Of a DNA stretch of 64,000 bases, positions 44,676-53,943 are shown piece by piece. The stretch lies in NCBI RefSeq assembly GCF_014647795.1, contig NZ_BMPW01000014.1, positions 62,001-126,000 of the forward strand, written 5' to 3'. Under the pieces are notes generated by a model that had not been told where the DNA came from, ran no database searches, and saw only the letters and a program-made list of their open reading frames with translations. A program made the translations under genes and the position numbers. The stretch is from Actinoplanes campanulatus. GTDB taxonomy: Bacteria; Actinomycetota; Actinomycetes; Mycobacteriales; Micromonosporaceae. How positions within the stretch are numbered: position 1 is the stretch's first letter; each line of letters opens with the position of its first letter.

Positions 44676-45870
44676 GCCAGGCGGTCAGCCCGTCGAGGAG
44701 CCGGTCCACCTCGCCGGCGGTGTTGTAGGCCGCCAGCCCCACCCGCAGCGCGGGCGCCGTCAGTTTCAGCGCCGCGAACGGCTCGTGCGCGTAGAACGAC
44801 CCGGCGGGCGCCAGCACGTCCCGCCCGGCGAGGAAGGTCTGCGCCTCCCGGGCGTCGCGCCCGCCGAAATCCATCAACAGCGTCGGCGTACGATCACCGG
44901 CTCGGGAATGGAGGGTGACCAGGTCGCCGAGCCCGCGCAGACCCGCCTCCACGCGCCCCCGCAGGGCCGTCTCGTGCTCGTGCACCGAGCGCAGCGAGTG
45001 CGCGAGCCGCTCCCGGCGACCGGCCGCCGGACCCGGGTCGATCGCGGCCAGGAAGTCGACGGCCGCGGTGGCGCCGGCGAGCATCTCGTAGGGCAGGGTG
45101 CCGAACTCGAACCGCTCCGGCACCGTGTCCGGCGACGGCACCAGCTTGTCCGGCCGCAGCGTCGCCAACAGCGCCGGATCGGCGGCGAGCACCCCGCAGT
45201 GCGGGCCGAGGAACTTGTACGGCGAGCACACGAACATGTCCGCCCCGAGCGCCGCCACGTCCACCAGGTGATGGGCCGCGTAGTGCACCCCGTCCGCGTA
45301 GACCAGCGCGCCCGCGTCGTGGGCGAGGTCGGCGATCCGGCGCAGTGGCGGCACGGTGCCCAGCACGTTCGACGCGGCGGTCACCGCCACCAGCCGGGTC
45401 CGCGAGGACAGCGCCCGCTCGTAGGAACCGAGATCCAGCTCGGTGGTCTCCGGGTCGATGCCGATCCAGCGGACCGTCACCCCGGACCGCTCGGCCGCCT
45501 GGATCCACGGGCGCACGTTGCTGTCGTGATCCAGGCGGCTGACCACGATCTCGTCACCCGGCCGCCACGTCTTGGCCAGGTGCCGGGAGAAGTCGTAGGT
45601 GAGCTGCGTGGCGCTGCGCCCGTGCACCACGCCGGTCGCGGGCACGCCGAGCAGGTCGGCGTAGGCGGCCCGGAACTCGGCGACCGCCCGCTCGGCGTTC
45701 AGCTCGGACACGCTGACCGTGCCCCGGTTGGACAGCGGCCCGGTCAGCGTGGCGGTGATAGCGTCGGCGACCGGCCGGGGCGTCTGCGTCCCGCCCGGCC
45801 CGTCGAAGAAGGCGAGCCCGCCCGCCAGCGACGGGAAATGGGCACGCAGGGCGGTCACGTCGATGCTCAT
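44665..45870 (-). CDS. PLP-dependent class V aminotransferase / cysteine-desulfurase-like enzyme
   Basis: The 401-residue protein matches class V aminotransferases: FFDGPGGTQTPRPVADAI at the start, SRLDHDSNVRPWIQAAERSG, VYADGVHYAAHH (PLP Asp) and CSPYKFLGPHCG, where Lys binds PLP. The cysteine-desulfurase active-site Cys loop is not evident, so it may act on another amino acid. ATG 45870 is chosen; the frame is open further upstream into the Lrp gene. It is 10 bp downstream of the Lrp gene on the same strand and probably cotranscribed. Confidence 0.82.
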   Translation of the reverse strand: MSIDVTALRAHFPSLAGGLAFFDGPGGTQTPRPVADAITATLTGPLSNRGTVSVSELNAERAVAEFRAAYADLLGVPATGVVHGRSATQLTYDFSRHLAKTWRPGDEIVVSRLDHDSNVRPWIQAAERSGVTVRWIGIDPETTELDLGSYERALSSRTRLVAVTAASNVLGTVPPLRRIADLAHDAGALVYADGVHYAAHHLVDVAALGADMFVCSPYKFLGPHCGVLAADPALLATLRPDKLVPSPDTVPERFEFGTLPYEMLAGATAAVDFLAAIDPGPAAGRRERLAHSLRSVHEHETALRGRVEAGLRGLGDLVTLHSRAGDRTPTLLMDFGGRDAREAQTFLAGRDVLAPAGSFYAHEPFAALKLTAPALRVGLAAYNTAGEVDRLLDGLTAWLSR

Positions 45871-45880
45871 CAGCGGGTCC

Positions 45881-46309
45881 TCACGGGGTGGTCTCCTCGA
45901 AGAGCAGCAGCGTACGGGTACTGACGACACCGGGCATGCCCTGGATCTCGTCGAGCACCAGATGCCGCAGCTCGGTGTTGTCGGCGACCCGGACCAGCAG
46001 GATCACGTCGAAGTCGCCGCCGACCAGCCCGATGTGCACCACCCCGGGCAGCACCCGCAGCCGGGCCAGGATCTCCCGCCAGTTGGCCTGCCGCAGGTTG
46101 AGCGTCACGTAGGCGGCCGTGGTGAGCCCGGCCGCGACCGGGTCGACGTCGGCGTGGAAGCCGCGGATCACCCCGTCCTGCCGCAGGCGGGCCACCCGGG
46201 CGTACGCGTTCGCCCGGGAGATGTGCAGTGCCTCGGCGAGTGTCCGCATCGACATCCGGCCATCCTTCGCCAGCTCGGTGAGGATCCGCCGGTCGGTGTC
46301 GTCGAGCAT
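45881..46309 (-). CDS. Lrp/AsnC family regulator (BkdR-like)
   Basis: The 142-residue protein has an N-terminal helix-turn-helix (MLDDTDRRILTELAKDGRMS, LAEALHISRANAYARVARL) and the C-terminal RAM ligand domain (VHIGLVGGDFDVILLVRVAD). Placed head-to-head with the branched-chain keto-acid dehydrogenase operon, it matches BkdR-type activators or repressors sensing branched-chain amino acids. A CCAAT-N8-ATTGG site lies in the shared 139-bp region. Confidence 0.88.
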   Translation of the reverse strand: MLDDTDRRILTELAKDGRMSMRTLAEALHISRANAYARVARLRQDGVIRGFHADVDPVAAGLTTAAYVTLNLRQANWREILARLRVLPGVVHIGLVGGDFDVILLVRVADNTELRHLVLDEIQGMPGVVSTRTLLLFEETTP

Positions 46310-46409
46310 CTGGCCACCTGTCTCGCCGGACGGGCCTGACGGCCCTCACCACTGGACGTTCGGCCCCCGATGACGGCCTCGGACGAAACAATATCTCGCA
46401 TTCGCGCCA

Positions 46410-46427
46410 CCAATGGTGTTCGATTGG
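46410..46427. promoter_or_regulatory. Inverted repeat, likely Lrp operator of the bkd operon
   Basis: CCAAT-N8-ATTGG lies between the divergent lrp and E1-alpha genes, 22 bp before the E1-alpha start. Confidence 0.45.
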
Positions 46428-46448
46428 CAACCTGCACAGAATCCGTCC

Positions 46449-47537
46449 ATGACACGTGACGCAGCTCTCCTGCTGCCGTCCACGGAGCCGGTGACGCTCA
46501 TCGACCCGGACGGCAACCCCGTTCACGTCGGCCAGGACATGCCCGACCCGCAGGCACTGGTCCACGCGTACGCCGCACTGATCTCCGCGCGGCGCTTCAA
46601 CGATCAGGCGAACGCCCTGGTCCGGCAGGGCCGCTTGGCGGTCTACCCCTCGTCGCACGGGCAGGAGGCCTGCCAGGTCGCCTGCGTACAGGTCCTCGAC
46701 CCGGGCGACTGGCTGTTTCCCACCTACCGCGACTCGGCGGCCATCGTGGCCCGCGGCGTCGACCCGGTGCAGGCGCTCACCCTGCTGCGCGGCGACTGGC
46801 ACAGCGGCTACGACCCGCTCACGACGAGGGTCGCGCCGCAGGCCACACCGCTGGCCACCCATCTGCTGCACGCGGTCGGGGTGGCGCACGCGGCCCGGCT
46901 GCGCGGCGAGCCGACCGTCGTGATGGCGGTCTGCGGCGACGGCGCCACCAGCGAGGGCGACTTCCACGAGGCGCTCAACTTCGCCGCCGTCTTCCGTACC
47001 CCCGTGGTGTTCTTCATCCAGAACAACGAATACGCGATCTCCGTGCCACTGGCCCGGCAGACCGCGGCGCCCTCCCTCGCGCACAAGGGCATCGGGTACG
47101 GCGTGCCCGGCGCCCGCGTCGACGGCAACGACGTGGCCGCGCTGCTCAGCGTGCTCGGCGCGGCCGTGGACCGGGCCCGTGCCGGCGAGGGCCCGCAGCT
47201 GGTGGAGGCGCACACCTACCGGGTGCAGCCGCACACCAACGCCGACGACCCGGGCCGCTACCGCTCCGCCGACGAGGTCACCCCCTGGCTGGCCCGCGAC
47301 CCGATCACCCGGGTGGAGACCTATCTGCGGGGCCGCGGCCTTCTCGACGACGAGAAGATCGCGGGGTACGGGGTGAGCGCCGAGAAACTGGCCGAGAACA
47401 TGCGTGCCGGGCTCGGTGAGGACACCGTCGCCGACTACCGGGACCTGTTCGCCCACGTCTACGCCGAACCCACCCCGCAGCTGCGCGAACAGCAGGCCCT
47501 CGTCGCCGACGAACTGTCCCGTGAGGAGGCCCGCTGA
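46449..47537 (+). CDS. bkdA: Branched-chain 2-oxoacid dehydrogenase E1 alpha subunit
   Basis: The 362-residue protein has the thiamine-diphosphate motif CGDGATSEGDFHEALNFAAV to FIQNNEYAIS (GDG...NN) and SSHGQEACQVACV. E1 decarboxylates branched-chain 2-oxoacids and passes the acyl group to E2. In actinomycetes this feeds branched-chain acyl-CoA starters for fatty acids and polyketides. ATG 46449 begins MTRDAALLLP; no clear Shine-Dalgarno is seen. The stop overlaps the next start by one base (TGATG). Confidence 0.9.
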   Translation: MTRDAALLLPSTEPVTLIDPDGNPVHVGQDMPDPQALVHAYAALISARRFNDQANALVRQGRLAVYPSSHGQEACQVACVQVLDPGDWLFPTYRDSAAIVARGVDPVQALTLLRGDWHSGYDPLTTRVAPQATPLATHLLHAVGVAHAARLRGEPTVVMAVCGDGATSEGDFHEALNFAAVFRTPVVFFIQNNEYAISVPLARQTAAPSLAHKGIGYGVPGARVDGNDVAALLSVLGAAVDRARAGEGPQLVEAHTYRVQPHTNADDPGRYRSADEVTPWLARDPITRVETYLRGRGLLDDEKIAGYGVSAEKLAENMRAGLGEDTVADYRDLFAHVYAEPTPQLREQQALVADELSREEAR

Positions 47538-48523
47538 TGGCCGCCGAGAAGCTCACCATGGCGAACGCGCTCAACCGGGCGCTGCGCGACGCCATGCGCG
47601 CCGACGACACGGTGCTCATGTTCGGCGAGGACGTCGGCCCGCTCGGCGGCGTCTTCCGGATCACCGACGGGCTGACCGCCGAGTTCGGGGAACAGCGCTG
47701 CTTCGACACCCCGCTCGCCGAGTCCGGGATCCTCGGCATGGCGATCGGGATGGCCATGAACGGGATGCGGCCGGTCGTCGAGATGCAGTTCGACGCGTTC
47801 GCCTACCCGGCGTTCGAGCAGCTCGTGAGCCACGCCGCGAAGATGCGCAACCGGACCCGGGGGCGGGTCGGGGTGCCGCTGGTCATCCGGGTGCCGTATG
47901 CCGGTGGCATCGGCGGTGTGGAACACCACTGTGACTCCTCCGAGGCGTACTACGCGCACACGCCGGGGCTGCACGTGGTCGCCCCCTCCGACCCGGCGGA
48001 CGCCTACGGGCTGCTCCGCAGGGCCATCGAGTCGCCCGACCCGGTGATCTTCCTGGAGCCGAAGAAGCTGTACTTCTCCCGCTCCGAGGCCGACCTCACG
48101 CTCCCGGTGCCGCCGATCGGTAAGGCCGTGGTGCGCCGGCCCGGCACCGACGCCACCCTGATCGCGTACGGGCCGGCCGTCCCGGTCGCCCTCGAAGCCG
48201 CCGAGGCGGCCGCCCAGGAGGGCCGCAGCCTCCAGGTCGTCGACCTGCGCTCGATCGTGCCGTTCGACGACGAGACCGTGTGCGCGGCCGTCCGGTCCAC
48301 CGGCCGGGCCGTCGTGGTCGCCGAGGCGGCCGGATTCGCCAGCGTGTCGTCCGAGGTGGTGGCGCGGGTGACCGAACGCTGCTTCCACTCGCTGCACGCC
48401 CCGATCCGGCGGGTCACCGGCTTCGACATCCCCTATCCCCCGCCGAAGCTGGAACACGTCCACCTGCCGTCGGTCGACCGCATCCTCGACACCGTCGACG
48501 ACCTCCAGTGGGAGGACGCGTGA
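47537..48523 (+). CDS. bkdB: Branched-chain 2-oxoacid dehydrogenase E1 beta subunit
   Basis: The 328-residue protein shows the transketolase-like beta pattern: MANALNRALRDAMRADDTVL, FGEDVGPLGGVFRIT, RCFDTPLAESGILGMAIGMA and VPYAGGIGGVEHHCDSSEAY. It pairs with the alpha subunit to form the alpha2beta2 E1. Starts and stops of the three operon genes overlap, implying coupled translation. Confidence 0.92.
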   Translation: MAAEKLTMANALNRALRDAMRADDTVLMFGEDVGPLGGVFRITDGLTAEFGEQRCFDTPLAESGILGMAIGMAMNGMRPVVEMQFDAFAYPAFEQLVSHAAKMRNRTRGRVGVPLVIRVPYAGGIGGVEHHCDSSEAYYAHTPGLHVVAPSDPADAYGLLRRAIESPDPVIFLEPKKLYFSRSEADLTLPVPPIGKAVVRRPGTDATLIAYGPAVPVALEAAEAAAQEGRSLQVVDLRSIVPFDDETVCAAVRSTGRAVVVAEAAGFASVSSEVVARVTERCFHSLHAPIRRVTGFDIPYPPPKLEHVHLPSVDRILDTVDDLQWEDA

Positions 48524-49824
48524 GCGCCCGGACGTTCCTTCTGCCCGACCTCGGCGAGGGCCTCACCGAGGCGGAGATCGTGCGCTGGCTGGTCGACGAG
48601 GGTGACGTGATCACCGTGGACCAGCCGGTGGCCGAGGTGGAGACCGCCAAGGCGGTGATCGAGGTGCCGTCGCCGCACGCCGGGAAGGTGACCACCAGGC
48701 ACGCGGCCGAGGGGACCACCCTCGACGTGGGCGCGCCGCTGATCACGGTGGCCGCCCCGGACGCCGCCGACACCTACCGCGAGGAGGAGCGCGCCGGCTC
48801 CGGCAACGTCCTCATCGGCTACGGAACCTCACCGAGCGCGGCCTCGGGCAGACGGCGTCGCCCCCGCGGCCGCGACACCGCTGTCGCCCCCGCGCCGACC
48901 AGCCGCCCGGCCACCGTTCCCGCGCCGCCGAGCCGTCCGGCCGCCGTGCCGGTTCAGCCGGCACCGCCGAAGCGTCCGGCGGCCGCGCCTCTGGTGCTGT
49001 CACCGCTGGTCCGGCGCCTCGCCCGGGAGAACGGCGTCGACCTGTCCGTGCTGCACGGCACCGGACCGGGTGGCGTGATCACCCGCCGGGACGTGGAATC
49101 GGCCACCCGGACGCCCGAACCGGCGACACCGGCGGCCGGGGAGCGCCGGGTTCCGCTGAGCGGATTCCGCAAGGCGGTGTCGGCGGTCCTCACCCGCAGC
49201 CGCGCCGAGATCCCCGAGGCGACCGTGTGGGTGGACGTCGACGCCACCGCCCTCTGGGAGCTGCGCGAACGCACCCGCGGCGACGCCGGCTCCCCCGGGC
49301 TGATGTCCTACGTGGCCCGGTTCGTGGTGGCCGGGCTGCGCGAGTACCCGGTGTTCAACGCCCGGCTCGACACCGAACGCCAGGAGATCGTCGAGCTGCC
49401 GGACGTCAACCTGGGCCTGGCCGTGCAGACCGACCGTGGCCTGGTGGTCCCGGCCGTGATGGGCGCGCAGACGATGACGACCACCGGGCTGGACGCGGCG
49501 ATCCGGGACGTGACGGCCCGGGCCCGCCGCGGCGAGTCCACCCCGGCCGAGCTGACGGCGGGCACCTTCACGCTGAACAACTACGGCGCCTTCCGGGTCG
49601 ACGGCAGCGCGGCGATCATCAACCATCCGCAGGTGGCCATGCTCGGTCTGGGCCGCGTCATCGATCGCCCGTGGGTGGTTTCGGGCGCTCTGGCCGTACG
49701 AAAGATCGCGCAGTTGTCCTTCGTCTTCGATCATCGGGTGTGTGACGGGGGCGCGGCCGCCGGTTTCATCCGGTCGGTGGCCGACGCCATCGAGGATCCG
49801 CCGTCCGCGCTGGCCCGTCTGTGA
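48520..49824 (+). CDS. bkdC: Branched-chain dihydrolipoyl acyltransferase (E2)
   Basis: The 434-residue protein starts at GTG 48520 overlapping the E1-beta stop. Domains in order: lipoyl domain with VETAKAVIEVPSP (lipoylated Lys, near residue 46), an Ala/Pro-rich linker, the subunit-binding domain LSPLVRRLARENGVDLSVLH, and the catalytic domain with SFVFDHRVCDGGAAAGF (HxxxD, near residue 405). It has a single lipoyl domain. No E3 gene is present, so the complex must borrow a housekeeping lipoamide dehydrogenase. Confidence 0.92.
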   Translation: MSARTFLLPDLGEGLTEAEIVRWLVDEGDVITVDQPVAEVETAKAVIEVPSPHAGKVTTRHAAEGTTLDVGAPLITVAAPDAADTYREEERAGSGNVLIGYGTSPSAASGRRRRPRGRDTAVAPAPTSRPATVPAPPSRPAAVPVQPAPPKRPAAAPLVLSPLVRRLARENGVDLSVLHGTGPGGVITRRDVESATRTPEPATPAAGERRVPLSGFRKAVSAVLTRSRAEIPEATVWVDVDATALWELRERTRGDAGSPGLMSYVARFVVAGLREYPVFNARLDTERQEIVELPDVNLGLAVQTDRGLVVPAVMGAQTMTTTGLDAAIRDVTARARRGESTPAELTAGTFTLNNYGAFRVDGSAAIINHPQVAMLGLGRVIDRPWVVSGALAVRKIAQLSFVFDHRVCDGGAAAGFIRSVADAIEDPPSALARL

Positions 49825-49825
49825 C

Positions 49826-49859
49826 CCGGCGCTCCCGCTCAGGAGGGTGGGAGCGCCGG
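49826..49859. terminator. Shared hairpin terminator between convergent genes
   Basis: CCGGCGCTCCC and GGGAGCGCCGG form an 11-bp perfect stem with a 12-nt loop. It starts two bases after the E2 stop, and the stop of the opposite gene (49839) lies in its loop, so it can serve both strands. Confidence 0.7.
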
Positions 49860-51197
49860 CCAGGGGGTGCCGGTTTCGGCGTCCCAGCGGCGGATGGTCA
49901 CACCGTCCGCGGAGTAGAGCTGGGGGCGGCCGTCGATGATCAGGGAGGTGACGTCGAACAGCATGCGGCGGTGGCCGGAGAGCGGCGGGCCGGCCTCTTC
50001 GCCGGTCACCGCGTCGAAGCGGTGCAGCTGGCGGAAGCCGGTCACGGCCAGGTAGGGGTGTTCGCCGACCCGGTAGGCGCAGTGTCCGAACGCGTAACCG
50101 GCGCTGATCGGCGGGCCGACCGCTTCGCCGGTCTGCTCGTCCAGCCGGTGCAGTTCGTGGTCCGCGGTCCGCACGACATGAACCCGGCCGCCGACCTCGT
50201 AACGGACCGGTGAGGTGGGGAACGGTTCGAGGGCCGGGACGCCGGACGGCGCGCCGGTGCGGGCATCGAAACGCGCGACCACACCGTCGGCGTATCCGAT
50301 GAGGACCTCGCCGTCGCGCGCGGCGGCCTGCCGGGGCCGCCACGCCGACGGGCGCAGCCGCAGGCCGGGCCGGCGCAGGGCGAATCCACGCCAGCCGTCG
50401 CCGTTCAAGCGCCACAGGCGTGGGTTGCGGCCGCGCACGTCTATGGTGAGCACGCCCGGGCCGTCACCGTCCACGAACGGCGTCGCCGACGACACCCTCG
50501 ACGGGAAGTCCCAGTTCGGGTCGTGGGTGCTGGTGGGGTACGGACGGGTCTCCGCCGGACCGGAATAGGTGAACGTGTGGACCGGCGTGCCGTCGCGCGG
50601 GTCGCGGAAGCAGAGTCCCGTCTTCTCTCGGGTGATCAGCAGGCCACCGGCCACGGTGAGCCGGCCGGTGGGGCTGTGCGCGAGCGGCCGGGCGACGCCG
50701 CGCCAGCGGGGCTCGTAGGCGCCGCCCGAATAGGTGCCGTCGTCGATGCCGTCCAGCAGCGCGGGTATCGGGAGGAGCCCCTGACGGCCGAGCCGGTGCG
50801 CCTCCAGGAGCCGAGGGCGGATCACCTCCACCTCGGCGCGCAGCGCGTCGACCAGCGCGTCGAGTTCGCCGTCGGTCATGGTGGGCCGGTCGATCGCCTG
50901 GTCGATGATGGACTCGATCACCTCCAGCGCGGCGGTGCAGCCGATCCCGTCCGGGTCGGCCGCGATCCCGGCCAGGAACCGCATCGCGTGCAGGGACTCC
51001 GGCCGGAAACCGATGGGGTGGTGGTAGGACTCCGCGTACCAGTAGTCGTTGTCGTGATCCTCCAGGGCCTCGAAGACCCGGTCGCCGTTGGCGCCCTCCT
51101 CGGCCAGTTCCCGGAGCGCGGCGACCACCTCGGCCCCGCCCTCCGGGCCGAACAGTTCCCGCCACGGCACGTCGTCGAGGCCGTCGTCCCAGCTCAT
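49839..51197 (-). CDS. Propeller-like repeat protein of unknown function
   Basis: The 452-residue protein starts with a helical region (about 150 residues, MSWDDGLDDVPWRELFGPEG) and continues with about six beta-propeller-like strands rich in the pattern GxPxxxxxDxxTGxP, for example RFDARTGAPSGVPALEPF, HRLDEQTGEAVGPPISAG and RRWDAETGTPWPALPPS. No signal peptide is present. The C-terminal half resembles WD40/quinoprotein-type propellers. Similar fusions are often hypothetical in actinomycetes; function unknown. Confidence 0.7.
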   Translation of the reverse strand: MSWDDGLDDVPWRELFGPEGGAEVVAALRELAEEGANGDRVFEALEDHDNDYWYAESYHHPIGFRPESLHAMRFLAGIAADPDGIGCTAALEVIESIIDQAIDRPTMTDGELDALVDALRAEVEVIRPRLLEAHRLGRQGLLPIPALLDGIDDGTYSGGAYEPRWRGVARPLAHSPTGRLTVAGGLLITREKTGLCFRDPRDGTPVHTFTYSGPAETRPYPTSTHDPNWDFPSRVSSATPFVDGDGPGVLTIDVRGRNPRLWRLNGDGWRGFALRRPGLRLRPSAWRPRQAAARDGEVLIGYADGVVARFDARTGAPSGVPALEPFPTSPVRYEVGGRVHVVRTADHELHRLDEQTGEAVGPPISAGYAFGHCAYRVGEHPYLAVTGFRQLHRFDAVTGEEAGPPLSGHRRMLFDVTSLIIDGRPQLYSADGVTIRRWDAETGTPWPALPPS

Positions 51198-51460
51198 TTC
51201 CCTCGGCCCCTCCCGCTCCGGACGTCGCGGGACAGGGTACGGCGTCCACGATCAGACGATGGAGAGACGGTAACAAATATTGAAGGTCGCCTTAGTCAGC
51301 GTTATGGTGACCGAACTGGACGGCGCGATAGAAATGATCACGGGGGAATTGCCGTTCCCATGGAAACACCACGGCACCGGCATGATCTAAATGGACCGGT
51401 GGCCGACCGATAACGATTCCCGGCGCGCTGTCGAGAAGACCTGCCGAAAGGACAGTTCTC

Positions 51461-53533
51461 ATGGATCCGCGCCGCGTCGTCACCGTCTTCTGTCTTTTAG
51501 CCGCGACATTCGCCGTCAGCCTGGAATCCCCATCCGCGTCCGGCGCGACCGCGCACGATCATCAGGCGCACGGGCACGCCGAGGACGATCAGCAGCACCG
51601 GGAGCAGGACCTGGTCGGCACCCCGATGCGGGTCATCGAGCAGCGGACCGCGGAGAACGCCGACCGCATCCACCGCGAGACCGGCCGCCGGCCAGGCACC
51701 GCGCAGAGCCGGGCGGCCGTCGCCGACCCGGGCGCCGCCGGGTCGTGGAGCCCGGTCGTGGACACGCCGGTGGTGCCGGTCTTCACGGCCGTGCTGCCCA
51801 ACGGCAAGGTGCTGATCTGGGACTCGGTCGGCGACAACCCCACCGAGAGCTATCCGGATCACGATTTCACGCGGGCCATGGTGTTCAACCCGGCCGACGA
51901 CACGTTCAAACGCGTCGACCTCCAGGGCAGCAACATCTTCTGCGCCGGGTTCGCGCACCTGGCCAACGGCAACATCCTGGTCGCCGGCGGGAACGCCAAC
52001 GCGCAGCTCGCCGGGACGGTGCGCACCTACGTGTTCAACTGGCAGACCGAGACGTGGACCCGCGGCAACGACATGGCCGCGGCCCGCTGGTATCCGTCGG
52101 TGGCCGAGACGGCGAACGGCGAAGAGGTCATCATCGGCGGCGGGCCGGCGACGGCCGAGGTCTATCAGACCGACGGCGCCATTCGGAAACTGACCAATTT
52201 CACCAAGTACAGTGCGCGGGTCTATCCGTTCATGGGGTCGCGGCCGGACACCCAGATCGCGTTCTTCGGGCCCAACACGACCGGATACACGATCACCACC
52301 TCCGGCGACGGAGTGATCACCGGAACCGCCACCCGGGATGCGATCAATCGTGATTACGGGAGCTTCTCCCCGTACGATATCGGTCTTTCTTTGATCGTCG
52401 GTGGCGGCAATGTCACCGAGGACGGCGTGGCGAAGGTGCCCACCCGCACCGCGGTCGTGCTGAACGCCAACAACGGCGCCAATCCGACGGTCACCGCGAC
52501 CGGCGCGATGACGGCCGGCCGGCGTCAGCTCAACGCCACCGTCCTGGCCGACGGTTCGGTGCTGGCGACCGGCGGCATGACCAGCACCGCCGTCAACGGC
52601 CTGGTCGACCTGGACCACGCGGTGACGACGGCCGAACGCTGGGATCCGGCGACCGGACAGTGGACGGTGCTGGCCGGTGCCAGCCGGATCCGCCAGTACC
52701 ACTCGACGGCGGCGCTGCTGCCCGACGGGCGGGTGCTGACCGGCGGCGGCGGGATCTGCGCGGTCTGCCTGACGGTGGGCTACCTGGAGAAGAACATCGA
52801 GTACTTCACCCCGCCGTACCTCTACCGGAAGGACGGCAGCGGCGAGCTCGCCGACCGGCCGGTGATCAGCGCCGCGCCGGCCGGCGTCAGCGTGAACGGC
52901 GTCTTCACCGTCACCAGCCCGCAGGCGGCCGGCGTCCGCAAGGTCGCCCTGGTCGGCCTGGCCGACGTCACCCACGGCGTCGACCAGGGCCAGCGTTACG
53001 TGCCGCTCAAGTTCACCACCTCCGGTACGACACTGACCGTCACCGGCCCACCGACCGGCGGCGTCGCCCCGCCCGGCTACTACATGCTCTTCCTCGTCGA
53101 CGCCGACGGCGTCCCGTCCGTCGCGAAGATCGTCCAGGTGGCGAAGGGCCCGAACCCGCTGATGAGCCCGTTCCGGAACAGCACCGGCCGCTGCCTGGAC
53201 GTGCCCGGCTCGGCGATCGCGGCCCGCACCTACCTCCAGGCCTACACCTGCAACAACACCAAGGCGCAGGCGCTGACCAGGATCAGCGACTGGACGTGGC
53301 GGATGCTCGGCAACTGCCTGGACGTGCCGAACAGCAACTTCGCGTCCGGCCAGCGGATCTGGATGTTCACCTGCAACAACACGGGCGCCCAGAAGTGGCG
53401 GTCCAACGCCGACGGCACGATCCGCCCGCTCAGCAACACGAACCTGTGCCTGGCCGCCGCCTCCACCGCCAACAACGCCCAGATCAACATCACCACCTGT
53501 ACGGGCGCCGCGCTCCAGAAGTGGACCTGGTGA
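51461..53533 (+). CDS. GlxA-like copper radical oxidase with ricin-type lectin domain
   Basis: The 690-residue exported protein has a signal peptide (VVTVFCLLAATFAVSLESPS) and a His-rich stretch, then a galactose-oxidase-type seven-bladed propeller. NIFCAGFAHLANGNILVAGG supplies the Cys for the Tyr-Cys crosslink, RQYHSTAALLPDGRVLTGGG the axial Tyr/His and THGVDQGQRYVPL the second copper His. A DUF1929 domain follows, and residues about 560-690 form a ricin-type (CBM13-like) beta-trefoil with C-x-D-V and QKW repeats. GlxA-like enzymes oxidise alcohol groups of glycans at the cell surface, giving H2O2. No cellulose-synthase-like partner is nearby. Confidence 0.85.
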   Translation: MDPRRVVTVFCLLAATFAVSLESPSASGATAHDHQAHGHAEDDQQHREQDLVGTPMRVIEQRTAENADRIHRETGRRPGTAQSRAAVADPGAAGSWSPVVDTPVVPVFTAVLPNGKVLIWDSVGDNPTESYPDHDFTRAMVFNPADDTFKRVDLQGSNIFCAGFAHLANGNILVAGGNANAQLAGTVRTYVFNWQTETWTRGNDMAAARWYPSVAETANGEEVIIGGGPATAEVYQTDGAIRKLTNFTKYSARVYPFMGSRPDTQIAFFGPNTTGYTITTSGDGVITGTATRDAINRDYGSFSPYDIGLSLIVGGGNVTEDGVAKVPTRTAVVLNANNGANPTVTATGAMTAGRRQLNATVLADGSVLATGGMTSTAVNGLVDLDHAVTTAERWDPATGQWTVLAGASRIRQYHSTAALLPDGRVLTGGGGICAVCLTVGYLEKNIEYFTPPYLYRKDGSGELADRPVISAAPAGVSVNGVFTVTSPQAAGVRKVALVGLADVTHGVDQGQRYVPLKFTTSGTTLTVTGPPTGGVAPPGYYMLFLVDADGVPSVAKIVQVAKGPNPLMSPFRNSTGRCLDVPGSAIAARTYLQAYTCNNTKAQALTRISDWTWRMLGNCLDVPNSNFASGQRIWMFTCNNTGAQKWRSNADGTIRPLSNTNLCLAAASTANNAQINITTCTGAALQKWTW

Positions 53534-53943
53534 CGATCCAGGTGGGATGGATGCCGGATCCCGAGCGTCAGCAGTATCTCCGGAACCGTCTGCGTGCGGT
53601 CATGAACGGCCAGGCCTCCGCGTCACCGGACGAGATCATCGATCTGTCGGCCGGCCTGGCCGTCACCCTGCCGGCGCTCGACCTCCTCCCGCTGCTCGGG
53701 TGGCATGGCGTCGAGCAGCGGGACCAGCTGTACATGCTGCGAACCCTCGGTCCGGAGCTGGGGCGGGACGCCGCGGCCTGCGCGCTCGCCGTGAACGAGC
53801 CCGGGTTGGCGCCGGCACATCTCGAGCGGGCGCGTGGCGTCGTCTGGGCACGCCTGCTCGATACCCGTACCGACCTGACCGAACTGCGCAAGGCGGCGCC
53901 CGGGTCGGCCGCGCGGCTGGAGCGGTGCCGGGTCAGGCGGTGA
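53530..53943 (+). pseudogene. TPR-CHAT protein remnant
   Basis: The 137-codon frame (GTG 53530, overlapping the oxidase stop) contains LPLLGWHGVEQRDQLYMLRT, DAAACALAVNEPGLAPAHLE and GVVWARLLDTRTDLTELRKA, the linker that joins TPR repeats to the CHAT peptidase domain in actinobacterial TPR-CHAT proteins. Both the repeats and the CHAT domain are missing. I infer a leftover internal piece of a much larger gene; it could still be translated through coupling to the oxidase gene. Confidence 0.55.
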
